A DNA stretch of 64,000 nt from Rhizobium sp. AC27/96 (GCF_001692325.1 NZ_LXKN01000009.1:62001-126000), one strand, 5' to 3'. Numbered from the stretch's first letter, positions 45,765 to 55,165 are shown. Notes: a model not told the origin generated them from the letters alone. Made by a program: numbers and translations.

Positions 45765-45836
45765 ATGAAGCGCATCGGCATCGCCATGCATGATATTGCT
45801 GCATGCACGGAGCATGACCCGCCGCTGGAGATTTAG
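45765..45836 (+). CDS. Possible 23-residue leader peptide or gene remnant
   Basis: A short frame starting with MKRIGIAMHD, with an excellent ribosome-binding site (GGGAGGAGAAATC before the ATG) in the leader between operator and enolase-family gene. The strength of the site is unusual for a random frame. It may be a regulatory leader peptide or the start of a gene that has been deleted. Only its signals support it. Confidence 0.35.
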   Translation: MKRIGIAMHDIAACTEHDPPLEI

Positions 45837-45903
45837 CATTGCCGCTCTCCTGCACGGCTTTGGCAGTTGAGCCTGATAACCACAAGGGAAGCACTCAACC
45901 ATC

Positions 45904-47328
45904 ATGACCGAACCGTTGAAAATCAGGCTTGTCGAGGCCGAGGCATTCGAGCGCCCAGTCAAATTGCGGCTGCCTTTCCGCTTCGGGGCCGCGACCTTGC
46001 GGGAGGCCCGGCAGATTTTCCTGCGCGTGCGCATCGAGGATGCCCTGGGCCGCTCGGCGCAAGGGATGGCGGCCGAGCTGATGGTGCCGAAATGGTTCGA
46101 CAAATCGCCTGATCTTTCCAACGGCGATAATGAGAACCAGCTGCGCCGCTCGCTGGTGCTGGCGCTCGATGCGCTGAGAAGCGCGGGTACTGGAACGGCT
46201 TTCGGGCTGCATGCGGCCGTTGAGGCATCGCATCATGCCCGTGCGGCGGCTGAAAAGCTGAACGGCCTTGTCGCCTCCTTCGGCCTCGCCGTTGCCAATC
46301 GGGCTGTTCTCGATGCCCTCTGCCGGCTGGAAGGCCAGACGGTTGCGCAGGCGATCAGGGCAAACCGGCCCGGCATCGACGCTTCGACGGCGCATGATCT
46401 CTCTGGCTTCGATCTCTCCGGATTTCTGTCGACATTGGAGCCTGCAACGCGCCTCGCCGCCCGGCATACGGTCGGTCTGGTCGATGCGATCGTGCCAAGC
46501 GATATCCCGGCAAGCGAACGTCTGAATGACGGCCTGCCGGAGGGTTTCGAGGAGGCGATCGACGCCTATGGCCTGACCTTCTTCAAGGTCAAGGTATCAG
46601 GTGCTCCCGAAGCCGATATCGATCGCCTCTGCCGCGTTGCCGCCGTTATCGATGCCAAGGTGCCGACATATTCCGTGACGCTTGACGGCAACGAGCAGTT
46701 TTCGTCCGCCGAGGCGGTCGCCGATCTGCTCGCCCGCGTCAGGGATGAGCCGAGGCTGGCGCGTTTCGCCGCCTCGATCCTGTTCGTCGAGCAGCCGATC
46801 GCACGCGCGTATGCCTTTGAGAAGCCGGTGACGGCGCTTGCTGGCTTCAAGCCGGTGGAGATCGATGAATCCGATGCCGATATCGATGCCTTCGTGACGG
46901 CGAGGGGGCTCGGCTATACCGGCATCTCCTCGAAGTCCTGCAAGGGATTCTATCGCTCGCTATTGAACCGGGCGCGCGTCGCCAAGTGGAGCGCGGAAGA
47001 GGGTATCCCCTATTTCATGTCGGCCGAGGACCTGACGACTCAAGGGGGACTTGCCGTGCAGCAGGACCTGGCACTCGCCTCGCTGATCGGCATGACCCAT
47101 ATCGAGCGCAACGGGCATCACTATGTCGATGGCATGGCCGGCGCGCCGGAGGAAGAGCAGGCGGCTTTCGCCCGTAGCCATTCAGATCTCTATCGCGTCA
47201 GCAATGGCCGGACGCGGCTGCGGATCGACGGCGGGCAGCTTGCGATCGGCTCCGTTATCGACGCTGTCGGTCTCGGTTCGTTGGTGGAGCCGGACTGGAA
47301 CGCGATGGAGGCCTCATCGGCGGTATAG
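45904..47328 (+). CDS. Enolase-superfamily sugar-acid dehydratase or racemase-like (MLE-type subgroup)
   Basis: 474 residues. The C-terminal barrel shows the muconate-lactonizing-enzyme-type acid/base Lys pair (FFKVKVSG and ISSKSCKG) and metal ligands Asp in TLDGNEQF, Glu in FVEQPI and Asp/Glu in EIDESD. N-terminal capping domain present. Length is larger than usual (about 370) because of an extended N-terminal part. Enzymes of this group abstract a proton alpha to a carboxylate, for example on sugar acids. It is probably co-expressed with the oxidoreductase at 47551, across an R3 repeat. Confidence 0.85.
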   Translation: MTEPLKIRLVEAEAFERPVKLRLPFRFGAATLREARQIFLRVRIEDALGRSAQGMAAELMVPKWFDKSPDLSNGDNENQLRRSLVLALDALRSAGTGTAFGLHAAVEASHHARAAAEKLNGLVASFGLAVANRAVLDALCRLEGQTVAQAIRANRPGIDASTAHDLSGFDLSGFLSTLEPATRLAARHTVGLVDAIVPSDIPASERLNDGLPEGFEEAIDAYGLTFFKVKVSGAPEADIDRLCRVAAVIDAKVPTYSVTLDGNEQFSSAEAVADLLARVRDEPRLARFAASILFVEQPIARAYAFEKPVTALAGFKPVEIDESDADIDAFVTARGLGYTGISSKSCKGFYRSLLNRARVAKWSAEEGIPYFMSAEDLTTQGGLAVQQDLALASLIGMTHIERNGHHYVDGMAGAPEEEQAAFARSHSDLYRVSNGRTRLRIDGGQLAIGSVIDAVGLGSLVEPDWNAMEASSAV

Positions 47329-47340
47329 ATTTCCTGCCTT

Positions 47341-47482
47341 GCCCCTCAACCTAGCCCTCTCCCCGCGGGCGGAGAGAGGGGACGACGGAGCGTAATATTC
47401 GAATTTACCACCCGGAGTGAGCGTGGGTTTGGCAGGGAAGCCCCCTCGCCCCGCTTGCGGGGAGAGGGTTGGGGTGAGGGGC
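47341..47482. repeat. Long palindromic intergenic repeat, copy b (family R3)
   Basis: Outer arms GCCCCTCAACC...CTCTCCCCGC and GCGGGGAGAGGGTTGGGGTGAGGGGC form a stem of about 30 bp with few mismatches; the 75-base interior is not conserved with the other copies. It lies between two genes of one strand. Confidence 0.8.
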
Positions 47483-47550
47483 ACTTCGCCGAAGTAAATC
47501 AGGCCCGACGCGGCCTCACATCGTCATTTGCAGACTCTTGAGGAGGAGAC

Positions 47551-48816
47551 ATGCAATCGTCATCGAAGAAACGCTATGTTCTGGTCGGTACCGGCAATCG
47601 CGGCGCGACCATGTGGGGCAGGGACCTTGTCGAGCGCTGGAGCAGCGAGGTCGAGCTTGTTGCGGTCTGTGATCTCAATGCCATGCGGGCCCAGCGGGCG
47701 CTCGACTATATCGGCGCCTCCGTGCCTGTTTACACCGACTTCGATGAGCTGCTGCGGGTGGAGAAGCCGGATCTGGTCATCGTCTGCACGCGCGATTCCA
47801 CGCATGACGATCTGATCGTCAAGGCGATGGAGTCCGGCGCCAATGTCATCAGCGAGAAGCCGATGACGACGACGGTCGACAAGATCAAGCGCATCCTCAA
47901 CGCCGAGGCGCGCACCGGCAAGCGGCTGGATATCTCCTTCAACTACCGTTTCGCGCCGACATCGGCGAAGATCAAGGAGCTGATCAATTCCGGCGTCATC
48001 GGCGATGTCACCTCGGTCGATTTTCACTGGTATCTTGATACCAGCCACGGCGCCGACTACTTCCGCCGCTGGCATGCCTTCACGGAAAATTCGGGCAGCC
48101 TCTTCGTTCATAAGGCGACGCATCATTTCGATCTCTTGAACTGGTATCTGGATTCCGATCCGGAAACGGTTGCCGCCTTTGCCGATCTCAAGCATTACGG
48201 CCGCAAGGGTCCGTTCCGCGGCGAGCGCTGTCGGAACTGTCGTTACAAGGACGAGTGCGACTATTATCTCGACATCAGCGCGACGCCGCTGCTCGAAAGC
48301 CTCTATGAGGACCCGTCGACCGTTGACGGCTATGTGCGCGATGCCTGCGTTTTCCGCGAGGATATCGATATTCCGGATACGATGGTCGCCTCCATCCGCT
48401 ATCGCAACGGCGTCAACGTCTCCTATTCCCTCAACACCTATATGCCGATCGAGGGACACCACATCGCCTTCAACGGCCACAAGGGCCGCATCGAGTTGCG
48501 CCAATACGAGAAGCAAAAGTGGTCGACACCGCCGGCAGACGAAATCGTCGTCATGAAGAATTTCGGTGATGTCGAGCGCATATGGGTGCCGCACGCATCC
48601 GGCGGTCACTATGGTGGTGACGACCGGCTGCGCAACATGCTGCTGCGCTCAGGCCCGAACGACGAGCTCAAGCAGCGTGCCGGCTCGCGTGCGGGTGCGA
48701 TGTCGGTTCTCTGCGGCATCGCGGCCTTGCAGAGCAGCCGCACCGGCCAGCAGGTATCGCTTGCCGATCTGTGGGGCAAGGATGACGGTCTGAACCTGCT
48801 GGAGCCGCGGCCTTAG
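47551..48816 (+). CDS. Gfo/Idh/MocA family oxidoreductase with cysteine cluster
   Basis: 421 residues, longer than the other family members here. Rossmann loop VLVGTGNRGATMWG, then SEKPMTTTVDKIKR, FNYRF and VHKATHHFDLLNWYL. A GERCRNCRYKDECDYYLD insert (four Cys with a zinc-ribbon or structural look) is characteristic of a subset that acts on modified sugars. AGGAGGAG precedes the ATG. It probably acts on the same substrate as the enolase-family protein upstream. Substrate not identifiable. Confidence 0.88.
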   Translation: MQSSSKKRYVLVGTGNRGATMWGRDLVERWSSEVELVAVCDLNAMRAQRALDYIGASVPVYTDFDELLRVEKPDLVIVCTRDSTHDDLIVKAMESGANVISEKPMTTTVDKIKRILNAEARTGKRLDISFNYRFAPTSAKIKELINSGVIGDVTSVDFHWYLDTSHGADYFRRWHAFTENSGSLFVHKATHHFDLLNWYLDSDPETVAAFADLKHYGRKGPFRGERCRNCRYKDECDYYLDISATPLLESLYEDPSTVDGYVRDACVFREDIDIPDTMVASIRYRNGVNVSYSLNTYMPIEGHHIAFNGHKGRIELRQYEKQKWSTPPADEIVVMKNFGDVERIWVPHASGGHYGGDDRLRNMLLRSGPNDELKQRAGSRAGAMSVLCGIAALQSSRTGQQVSLADLWGKDDGLNLLEPRP

Positions 48817-48865
48817 GCTTGCGGCTCCGCCTTTTGCGGAAATTGCTTCAAAGTCAGTGGCGAGA

Positions 48866-49453
48866 TCAGCCGCAGCCCGGCAGCTGCTGCGCGTAGATCC
48901 GTGTCATGCCGTTGAAGCGCTTGGCACCGGCGAGAGCGGTCGAATTGCCGCGCCACGATCCCTGCAGATAGCCCTTGGGGCCGGAGTAGTAGGCAAGATA
49001 GAGATCGTAGGAATTGTTCAGCGCGATGCCGGTCTGCAGGTGCGTCTGGTAGTGATACCAGCCGACAAAATCGATGGCGTCGGCGAAATTGGTGCGGCTT
49101 GCCGTCCAGTTGCCGGTCTCGCGCTTGTATTTGTCCCAGGTGCCGTCGAGGGCCTGCGAATAGCCATAGGCGGTTGTCGGGCGCTTCCAGGGAATGAAGC
49201 CGAGCAGATAGCGTCTCGGCGGGCGGGCGCGCGGTCGGAAGCCGGATTCGGTATAGATCGTCGCCATCAGGATCGGCACCGGCACGCCGTATTTGCGCTC
49301 GGTGTTTTGGGCGGCGCGCTGCCAATTGTTGAACCAGCCGTCGCGCTGATCGAAGATCGCGCAGATGTTGCGGGTGCGCGAGGGTGCAGTGGCACAGCCT
49401 GCCAGCACGCCGAGCAGCACCACAGCCAGAATGGAAAGGACGCGACTACGCAT
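48866..49453 (-). CDS. Lytic-transglycosylase-like lipoprotein
   Basis: 195 residues. The signal peptide ends in a lipobox (VLLGVLAGCAT), so an outer-membrane or periplasmic lipoprotein. The remainder resembles the SLT lysozyme-like fold: MATIYTESGFRPRARPP with a candidate catalytic Glu, TAYGYSQALDGTWDKYK, and the Asn/Tyr-rich YDLYLAYYSGPKGYL. It probably cleaves peptidoglycan. It stands alone, converging with the upstream oxidoreductase. Confidence 0.85.
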   Translation of the reverse strand: MRSRVLSILAVVLLGVLAGCATAPSRTRNICAIFDQRDGWFNNWQRAAQNTERKYGVPVPILMATIYTESGFRPRARPPRRYLLGFIPWKRPTTAYGYSQALDGTWDKYKRETGNWTASRTNFADAIDFVGWYHYQTHLQTGIALNNSYDLYLAYYSGPKGYLQGSWRGNSTALAGAKRFNGMTRIYAQQLPGCG

Positions 49454-49567
49454 AACTAGAACCTCTTCGCTGAGGAAATTGCTAGCGCGGAATGATTAAA
49501 AACCGGTTGTTTGCCTGTGCCGAAATGGGGCGATTTCAGGGTGTTTTCATGGATTTGCTGCGTCGCA

Positions 49568-50593
49568 TCATGCCATGCGGGCCATGTCCTCGCGGTGGAT
49601 TTCGTAGAGCATCGGCCTGCCCTCGATGAAGCGCATGGTCTCCTCCACCGCCATTTCGCCGAGGCGCGTCCGCTCAAGTCCGACAGCGCCGGCAATATGC
49701 GGTGTCAGGAAGACATTCGGCAGGTCATAGAAGGCCGAGCCGGCCTCGGGGATCTCCGGGTCGGTGACATCGATGATCGCGTCAATGCGGCCGGTTTTCA
49801 GCGTGGCGATCAACGCTGCTTCGTCGACCAAAGCACCGCGCGCCGTATTAATGAACGTCGCCCCCTCCTTCATTAACGAAAGACGTCGGACGTCGATCAT
49901 ATGCCGTGTCGCCGGCAGGGATGGCGCGTGCAGCGAGACGATATCGGCCGATGTCATCAAGGCGTCCAGCTCGGTCTTCTCGACGCCGAGGCCTGCCGCT
50001 TCGGCCGCATCGACCATGGGGTCGTAGAGCAGGATGCGGTAGTCGAAGGGCGCGAGCAACTCGATGACGCGCCTGCCGATGCGCGAGGCACCGACGATGC
50101 CGACAGTGCGGCCGTAATTGCCGATGGCCTGCGCCTGGATCGGCTGCGTCCGTTTGCGGTTGCGGTCGGCGACATAGAGGTCGCGAAAGCGGAAGATCTT
50201 CTTGCCGGCGAAAATGATGGCGGCAAGCGTGAATTCGGCAACCGGCAGCGCATTCGCCTGCGCCGCATGGCTGACCGCTATGCCGCGATCAAACAGGCTG
50301 TCTCCGAGCAGGCCCTTCACCGTACCGGCGGAATGCGCCACCAGCTTCAGATGCGGTGCCAGCGCCAGCGCTGCAGCATCGATGGTTGGCGAGCCCCAGC
50401 CCGTGATCAGGATTTCGGCCTCCGCGAGGATTTTTCCGGCGCGGGCATCATCGAAGCGTTGCATTGGTGCTGCGTCCAACACTCGGCCGACAGTATCGAG
50501 GCGCTGGATCAGCGCCTCCGGCAGGACGTGTTGTGTGCGCGATGGCTGCATCGCAAAGGCAATGGCCGGACGAGCGGATGTAAATTGCGTCAT
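49568..50593 (-). CDS. D-isomer 2-hydroxyacid dehydrogenase family protein
   Basis: 341 residues. The NAD-binding loop VGIVGASRIGRRVIELL is followed by the catalytic Arg in NTARGALVDEAAL and His in FLTPHIAG; the acidic residue lies in DVTDPEIPEAGS. These enzymes reduce 2-keto acids or oxidise 2-hydroxy acids with NAD(P). The ATG overlaps the end of the DUF2264 gene, so the two are coupled in an operon under the LacI regulator at 52486. Confidence 0.9.
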   Translation of the reverse strand: MTQFTSARPAIAFAMQPSRTQHVLPEALIQRLDTVGRVLDAAPMQRFDDARAGKILAEAEILITGWGSPTIDAAALALAPHLKLVAHSAGTVKGLLGDSLFDRGIAVSHAAQANALPVAEFTLAAIIFAGKKIFRFRDLYVADRNRKRTQPIQAQAIGNYGRTVGIVGASRIGRRVIELLAPFDYRILLYDPMVDAAEAAGLGVEKTELDALMTSADIVSLHAPSLPATRHMIDVRRLSLMKEGATFINTARGALVDEAALIATLKTGRIDAIIDVTDPEIPEAGSAFYDLPNVFLTPHIAGAVGLERTRLGEMAVEETMRFIEGRPMLYEIHREDMARMA

Positions 50594-52452
50594 GGCAAGC
50601 GACCGGGCGCCTCGATGGCGCTGACCGTGATGCCCTTGTCTGCCACGAGGGTGCGCAGGGCATCGATATCGGGTTTCGCAGGCGGCTTCGTCCAGGCGCT
50701 GCCGACTGCGGATGGGTCCTTCTCAGCCAGAACGGCGGATACGAGAATAGTTTCACCTGATGGGATGGTGGCGCGCAGCTGCGGCACCAGTGTCTTCGAG
50801 GCGATGAGATTGGTGTTCGGCGGAGCTTTCTGCGCTATGCCCTGACGCTCGACGGTCGAGCCGAGATCGAGAATGCCGCTGAAATCTTCCTCGCCTACCG
50901 CATAGGCGGCGCCAGTTGCGGATGACAGCGTGTCGGCTTCCAGATCACGCCGGGAGATGGCAAAGCCGCCTTCCGCCGTCTGCAATGGCCTAGGCGTGGT
51001 GATCTTGTGCAGCCGGACATGCCAGGGCGCGGTGGGCACGAGCCATGTCTCGACCGTGACGTCCGGATAGGGCGACCATTTGGCATAGAGCGTATCGGCG
51101 GCGAGCTTGGCTTCTTCATTCGTCTCGCGCACACGGTAATGCAGGCCATCGTCGCTGAAGGCAAGCATGCTGTCGAAGGCGCCGCCGGCAAAAATGCGCT
51201 CATCGCTTTCGACGCTGAAGCCGTAGCGGGCCGAATAGGCGAATTTCGAGTATTTCTCCGCGCCGAAGCGCATCTGCTGGTTTTCCTGGCCGGAGGAGAG
51301 CGCCACGACATCAGCCTTGCTGCGCATCAACACCATGCCGGGATGTTTCTGCGGGGCGATAGCCGGCTCATTTTCCAGTGGCTTTTCTTCCGCCGTCCAG
51401 AAGGGGTGCGTTTCCTTGAGCGCCAAGGGCAGGAAGGCCTTGAAGGCCCAGTATGGCGAGCCGGCGGAATTGTAGTTCTCCGACATCAGGAGGTTGGGAT
51501 AGGCAAAGCCGATCGGCAAGGTGCCGTCGCGATTGGCAATCGGCTTGTCGGCCCACCAGCGCAAGTGCCGGAGGCACAGTCCCTTGATCTCGCCCCATGG
51601 CAGCGCCTCGACATCGGCGAAGGCGAGCGCCGACCAGAAGCCAGCGCAGGCGAAACGATAGGTCAGGCTGCGGCCGAAGGGGATGGTGGCGCCATCAGGC
51701 GCAAACCAATGGCGGAAATCCCTCGCGAAGAGGGCGGCGCGCTCGCGGTAGCGCTCGGCGCGGTCGTCATTGACGAGCTTGGAATAGATCAGCCCGTAGA
51801 AATGCATGGCGAAGGGAATGTAATGGTCGATGCGGCGGACATCGCCATCGCGATACCAGCCGTCGCCGATGTAGAAGCCGTCCAACTCCCGCAGATAGTT
51901 CTCCGTCAGGCTGCGATCGAAGGAAGCGCCGAGCCTGTCGAGGGCGATATCGACAAAGATGCGGAAGAATTTCCAGTTGTTGTCGGCATAGTCGAAGGTG
52001 CGGGCATGCTTGAGATAGGTGATGAGATTGTCGCGCGCGCGTTGATCGAGTGGCTCCCAGATCTTTTCGGGCACCAAGGCGAGTGCAAAGCCGAGTGCGG
52101 CAAGCTCGACCATGCGCTGATCGCGGCCGTTGACGGTACCCCAATATTCCGGGTGCTTCGGGTCGACGCCGTTGGCCAGCCCCTCGGCATAGCGGTCCCA
52201 GTGGCGGAAGTCGCCGCCACCGGCACCGAGCGGCGCCAGGCCCCAGAGCGGGCGGGCGAAACCTTCGAGATCGGCAGCCGCGCGGTCAAAATGCGCGCCG
52301 GCGCCATCGATGCGGACGCGGGCATTGCCCTCGGAGAAATAGGGCAGCAGCGGATTGAACAGGTCGGTCAGCGCCCGGCGCATGTCCGTGTGGGTCTTCA
52401 GTGGATTGCCGGCAAGCGGATTGGTGCTGGCGGGGTCGTAGATCATCGGCAT
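50590..52452 (-). CDS. DUF2264 domain protein, putative glycan-processing enzyme
   Basis: 620 residues. The first 330 have the alpha/alpha-barrel look of this family (PLWGLAPLGAGGG, HWDRYAEGLANGVDPKHPEYWG, YADNNWKFFRIFVDIALDRLG), the rest is beta-rich. DUF2264 proteins often accompany carbohydrate transporters; no reaction is established to my knowledge. No signal peptide, so cytoplasmic. It overlaps the dehydrogenase and follows the LacI regulator by 33 bases, suggesting it processes an imported oligosaccharide. Confidence 0.85.
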   Translation of the reverse strand: MPMIYDPASTNPLAGNPLKTHTDMRRALTDLFNPLLPYFSEGNARVRIDGAGAHFDRAAADLEGFARPLWGLAPLGAGGGDFRHWDRYAEGLANGVDPKHPEYWGTVNGRDQRMVELAALGFALALVPEKIWEPLDQRARDNLITYLKHARTFDYADNNWKFFRIFVDIALDRLGASFDRSLTENYLRELDGFYIGDGWYRDGDVRRIDHYIPFAMHFYGLIYSKLVNDDRAERYRERAALFARDFRHWFAPDGATIPFGRSLTYRFACAGFWSALAFADVEALPWGEIKGLCLRHLRWWADKPIANRDGTLPIGFAYPNLLMSENYNSAGSPYWAFKAFLPLALKETHPFWTAEEKPLENEPAIAPQKHPGMVLMRSKADVVALSSGQENQQMRFGAEKYSKFAYSARYGFSVESDERIFAGGAFDSMLAFSDDGLHYRVRETNEEAKLAADTLYAKWSPYPDVTVETWLVPTAPWHVRLHKITTPRPLQTAEGGFAISRRDLEADTLSSATGAAYAVGEEDFSGILDLGSTVERQGIAQKAPPNTNLIASKTLVPQLRATIPSGETILVSAVLAEKDPSAVGSAWTKPPAKPDIDALRTLVADKGITVSAIEAPGRLP

Positions 52453-52485
52453 GGCTCTCTCGATTGTTTCCGCTGCGGGGAGGGG

Positions 52486-53508
52486 TCAGGTTTCAGGTGG
52501 AAGGGTGCCGCCGGCGACCGGTGGAGCGCCGTGGCAGATCTGGCGAGCGGGAGCATCGCGATCGCGGAAGCGGGCGACCATCAGGCCGATGGCCTCGCGA
52601 CCCAGCGCCGCGCGATCGACACGCATGGTCGCCAGCCTCGGGTTGGTCATCAGGGCGCAGGGGAGATCATCGAAGCCGACGATGGCGAAATCCTCCGGCA
52701 CGCGCAGGCCGGCTTCCATAACCGCATCGAGCACGCCGACGGCGATGAAATCATTCATGCAGAAGGCGGCGGTATAGCCTTCATCCGCAGCGAAGATTGC
52801 GGCGGTGGTGTCATGGGCTTCCTGGCTGGAGCTGCCACGGAAGTTCATCGGCACGATGCGGCCATGGGCACCCTCGACCGAGGTGATGGCGGCCTCGAAG
52901 CCCCGCATGCGCTCGCGGATCGTCTGGCGATGCGAGCCCGTCAGGTGCAGGATGCGGCGGTGACCGGCATCGAGCAGGCGGCTTGTCGCATTGTAGGCGC
53001 CAAAGAAATTCGAGGGCGAAACGCCGTCGAAGCGCAGCTTCGGATCGGTGCCGTTGACGAGAACGGTGGGCGTGCCGCTAGCCTCCAGCCACCGGCACAG
53101 GTCCTCGGAGGGGTCGATGCCAACGAGAAACAGGCCTTCGGCACCGGCAGACTGCAGATATTCCCTCACCAGATCCGGTTCGGTGCGGGCCTCGCGGATG
53201 AGGCGAATGTCGAAGCGCATGCCGCGCTCGGCCGCCCCCGCGCGCAAGCCTTCCAAAATGCCCTCGTAGAAAACGCTCAAGCCGCCCGTGACGCTATCGC
53301 TGGCAATCAGGGCCAGTCCGCCGGCTTCCGTCTCCGCCGCCGTTTTCAGCGGGTAGCCGAGATCGGCGGCCACCTTGAAGATGTGCTGGCGGATCGCCTC
53401 GCTGATCCCGGGTTCGTTGGTCAGGACGCGCGACACCGTCGAGACGGAGACGCCGGCTGCGGTGGCAATATCGGCTTGCCGGATACGTTTGGATCGAACA
53501 TCGCTCAT
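52486..53508 (-). CDS. LacI family transcriptional regulator
   Basis: 340 residues: helix-turn-helix (IRQADIATAAGVSVSTVSRVLTNEPGIS) and a periplasmic-binding-like sugar domain. The ATG at 53508 gives the standard N terminus, and longer frames are not conserved and would cover the operators. It heads the operon with DUF2264 and the dehydrogenase and is divergent from the binding protein at 53659. Palindromes in the gap (53531-53572) suggest control of both directions. Confidence 0.92.
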   Translation of the reverse strand: MSDVRSKRIRQADIATAAGVSVSTVSRVLTNEPGISEAIRQHIFKVAADLGYPLKTAAETEAGGLALIASDSVTGGLSVFYEGILEGLRAGAAERGMRFDIRLIREARTEPDLVREYLQSAGAEGLFLVGIDPSEDLCRWLEASGTPTVLVNGTDPKLRFDGVSPSNFFGAYNATSRLLDAGHRRILHLTGSHRQTIRERMRGFEAAITSVEGAHGRIVPMNFRGSSSQEAHDTTAAIFAADEGYTAAFCMNDFIAVGVLDAVMEAGLRVPEDFAIVGFDDLPCALMTNPRLATMRVDRAALGREAIGLMVARFRDRDAPARQICHGAPPVAGGTLPPET

Positions 53509-53530
53509 ATCGCAATTGTTATGCAAAATT

Positions 53531-53572
53531 ATGCAAATTTGCAATACAGAGTTTTTTATTGCACAGTGCAAT
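53531..53572. promoter_or_regulatory. Candidate LacI-type operators
   Basis: TGCAAATTTGCA at 53532-53543 is a perfect 12-bp palindrome and ATTGCACAGTGCAAT at 53558-53572 is a perfect 15-bp palindrome. Both share the TTGCA half site and lie between the LacI gene and the binding-protein gene. Typical LacI-family placement. Confidence 0.7.
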
Positions 53573-53658
53573 GAAGTTGCATATCTTCCCCCGGAATTGT
53601 CCGCTGAAGGCGTCGGGGAGATCGTCGCGGACGACAACGCAAGAGAAGGAGGAATCTC

Positions 53659-54954
53659 ATGCGCATGAATCGCCGTTCATTCATGATTGGAGCCGCCGGA
53701 GCAACTGCCGGTCTGGCGTTCGGAGGAGGGGCAATGCCCGCCTTTGCCGACGCCACCCAGCTCAGGGCAATGTGGTGGGGCTCGCCCGATCGCGGCAAGC
53801 GCACGGTCGCGGTCGCCGAATTGTTTCATAGCAAGAACCCTGATCTCTCCGTCATCGGCGAGAGCATCAGCGGCGACGGCTACTGGGCCAAGCTTGCGAC
53901 CGGCATGGCCAGCCAGAACATCGCCGATGTCTTCCAGCTCGAGCCGAGCACGATTTCGGACTATTCCAAGCGTGGCGCCTGCATGCCGCTCGACCAGTTC
54001 GTGCCCTCGACGCTGAATGTCGACAGTTTCGGCAAGGACGTGCTGAAGCTGACCACGGTGGACAACAAGCTCTACGGCATCGGCCTCGGGCTCAATTCCT
54101 TCGCGATGTTCTATGACGAGGACATGTTCAAGAAGACCGGCCTGACGCCGCCTGGTCCGACGACCACATGGGCCGAATATGCCGATCTTGCGGTTGAGAT
54201 GACCAAGGCGGCCGGCAAGCGCGGCTATTGGGGCGGCCCTTATGGCGCGCGCTACAACTATGTCCTCGATGTCTGGCTGCGCCAGCGCGGCAAGAGCCTT
54301 TTTACGGAAGAGGGTGGGCTTGGCTTCGGCGTCGACGATGCCAAGGAATGGTACAGCTACTGGGAAGAACTGCGCAAACGCGGCGGCACGGTTTCCGCCG
54401 ATGTCCAGACGCTCGACCAGAACGTCATCGAGAGCAACTGCCTTGCACTCGGAAAATCGGCCATCGGCATGGCCTATTCCAACCAGCTTGTCGGCTATCA
54501 GCTCGTGGTCAAGAGCAAGCTCGCCGTCACCCTGCTGCCGCGTGAAAAGAAGGACGGCCCCTCCGGTCACTATTATCGCCCGGCGCTGATCTGGAGCGTC
54601 GGCGCCACCAGCAAGAATGGGGAAGCGGCGGCGAAATTCATCAATTTCTTCGTCAATGATGTCGACGCCGGCAAGATCCTCGGCGTCGAGCGCGGCGTGC
54701 CGATGTCACCCGCGGTGCGCGCCGCCATCCTGCCGACGCTCAATCCGGTGGAGCAGCAGACGGTGCAATATGTCGAGCTGTTGAAGGATCACGTCGGCAG
54801 CTACCCGGTGCCGGCGCCGCTCGGCTCCGGAGAGTTCGACCAGAACGTCGCCCGCCCCGTCGCCGACCAGCTCGCCTTCGGCAAGATCACAGTCGCCGAG
54901 GCGGCGAAGAGATTGGTCGAGGAAGGTGCGACGAAGCTGAAGCGGAAGAGCTGA
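53659..54954 (+). CDS. Extracellular sugar-binding protein, orphan of ABC transporter
   Basis: 431 residues with a clear Tat signal (NRRSFMIGAAG...AFADA). Mature part LRAMWWGSPDRGKRT and LGVERGVPMSPAVRAAILP mark a CUT1 binding protein. It is a paralogue of the protein at 43438, but no permease or ATPase follows; the next gene is a phosphatase on the other strand. It may share the permeases at 41588-43433. AAGGAGG precedes the ATG. LacI-type operators lie upstream. Confidence 0.92.
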   Translation: MRMNRRSFMIGAAGATAGLAFGGGAMPAFADATQLRAMWWGSPDRGKRTVAVAELFHSKNPDLSVIGESISGDGYWAKLATGMASQNIADVFQLEPSTISDYSKRGACMPLDQFVPSTLNVDSFGKDVLKLTTVDNKLYGIGLGLNSFAMFYDEDMFKKTGLTPPGPTTTWAEYADLAVEMTKAAGKRGYWGGPYGARYNYVLDVWLRQRGKSLFTEEGGLGFGVDDAKEWYSYWEELRKRGGTVSADVQTLDQNVIESNCLALGKSAIGMAYSNQLVGYQLVVKSKLAVTLLPREKKDGPSGHYYRPALIWSVGATSKNGEAAAKFINFFVNDVDAGKILGVERGVPMSPAVRAAILPTLNPVEQQTVQYVELLKDHVGSYPVPAPLGSGEFDQNVARPVADQLAFGKITVAEAAKRLVEEGATKLKRKS

Positions 54955-55013
54955 GTGGAGGCCGGCTATGTGGGTGGATGACGGTCAGGCTCGTTCGTCT
55001 TTGCCTTGATTCT

Positions 55014-55165
55014 GTGCCTGGCCCCTCACCCCAACCCTCTCCCCGCAAGCGGGGCGAGGGGGTTATCATGCCTGACTTGGCTTCAGTCTTTCTGAAGACA
55101 GGCGGTTTCTCGATCGTCCCTTCTCCCCGCTTGCGGGGAGAAGGCTAGGATGAGGGGCCAGGCAC
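55014..55165. repeat. Long palindromic intergenic repeat, copy c (family R3)
   Basis: 41-base outer arms at 55014-55054 and 55125-55165 are complementary in 37 positions, and the four differences are transitions. Each arm contains its own CCCCGC..GCGGGG hairpin; a short inner hairpin (TCAGTCTTTCTGA) is near 55083-55095. It lies between two converging genes and could act as a strong hairpin terminator or as a repeat. Confidence 0.85.

Noticed and set aside
51007..53574. An 855-codon open frame on the plus strand
   Set aside because: Antisense to DUF2264 and LacI genes; composition is low-complexity and Gly/Ala/Arg-rich, typical of a shadow frame.
55014..55165. Family R3 repeat as an insertion sequence
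   Set aside because: No transposase frame inside and no clear target-site duplication; interior is only about 70 bases.
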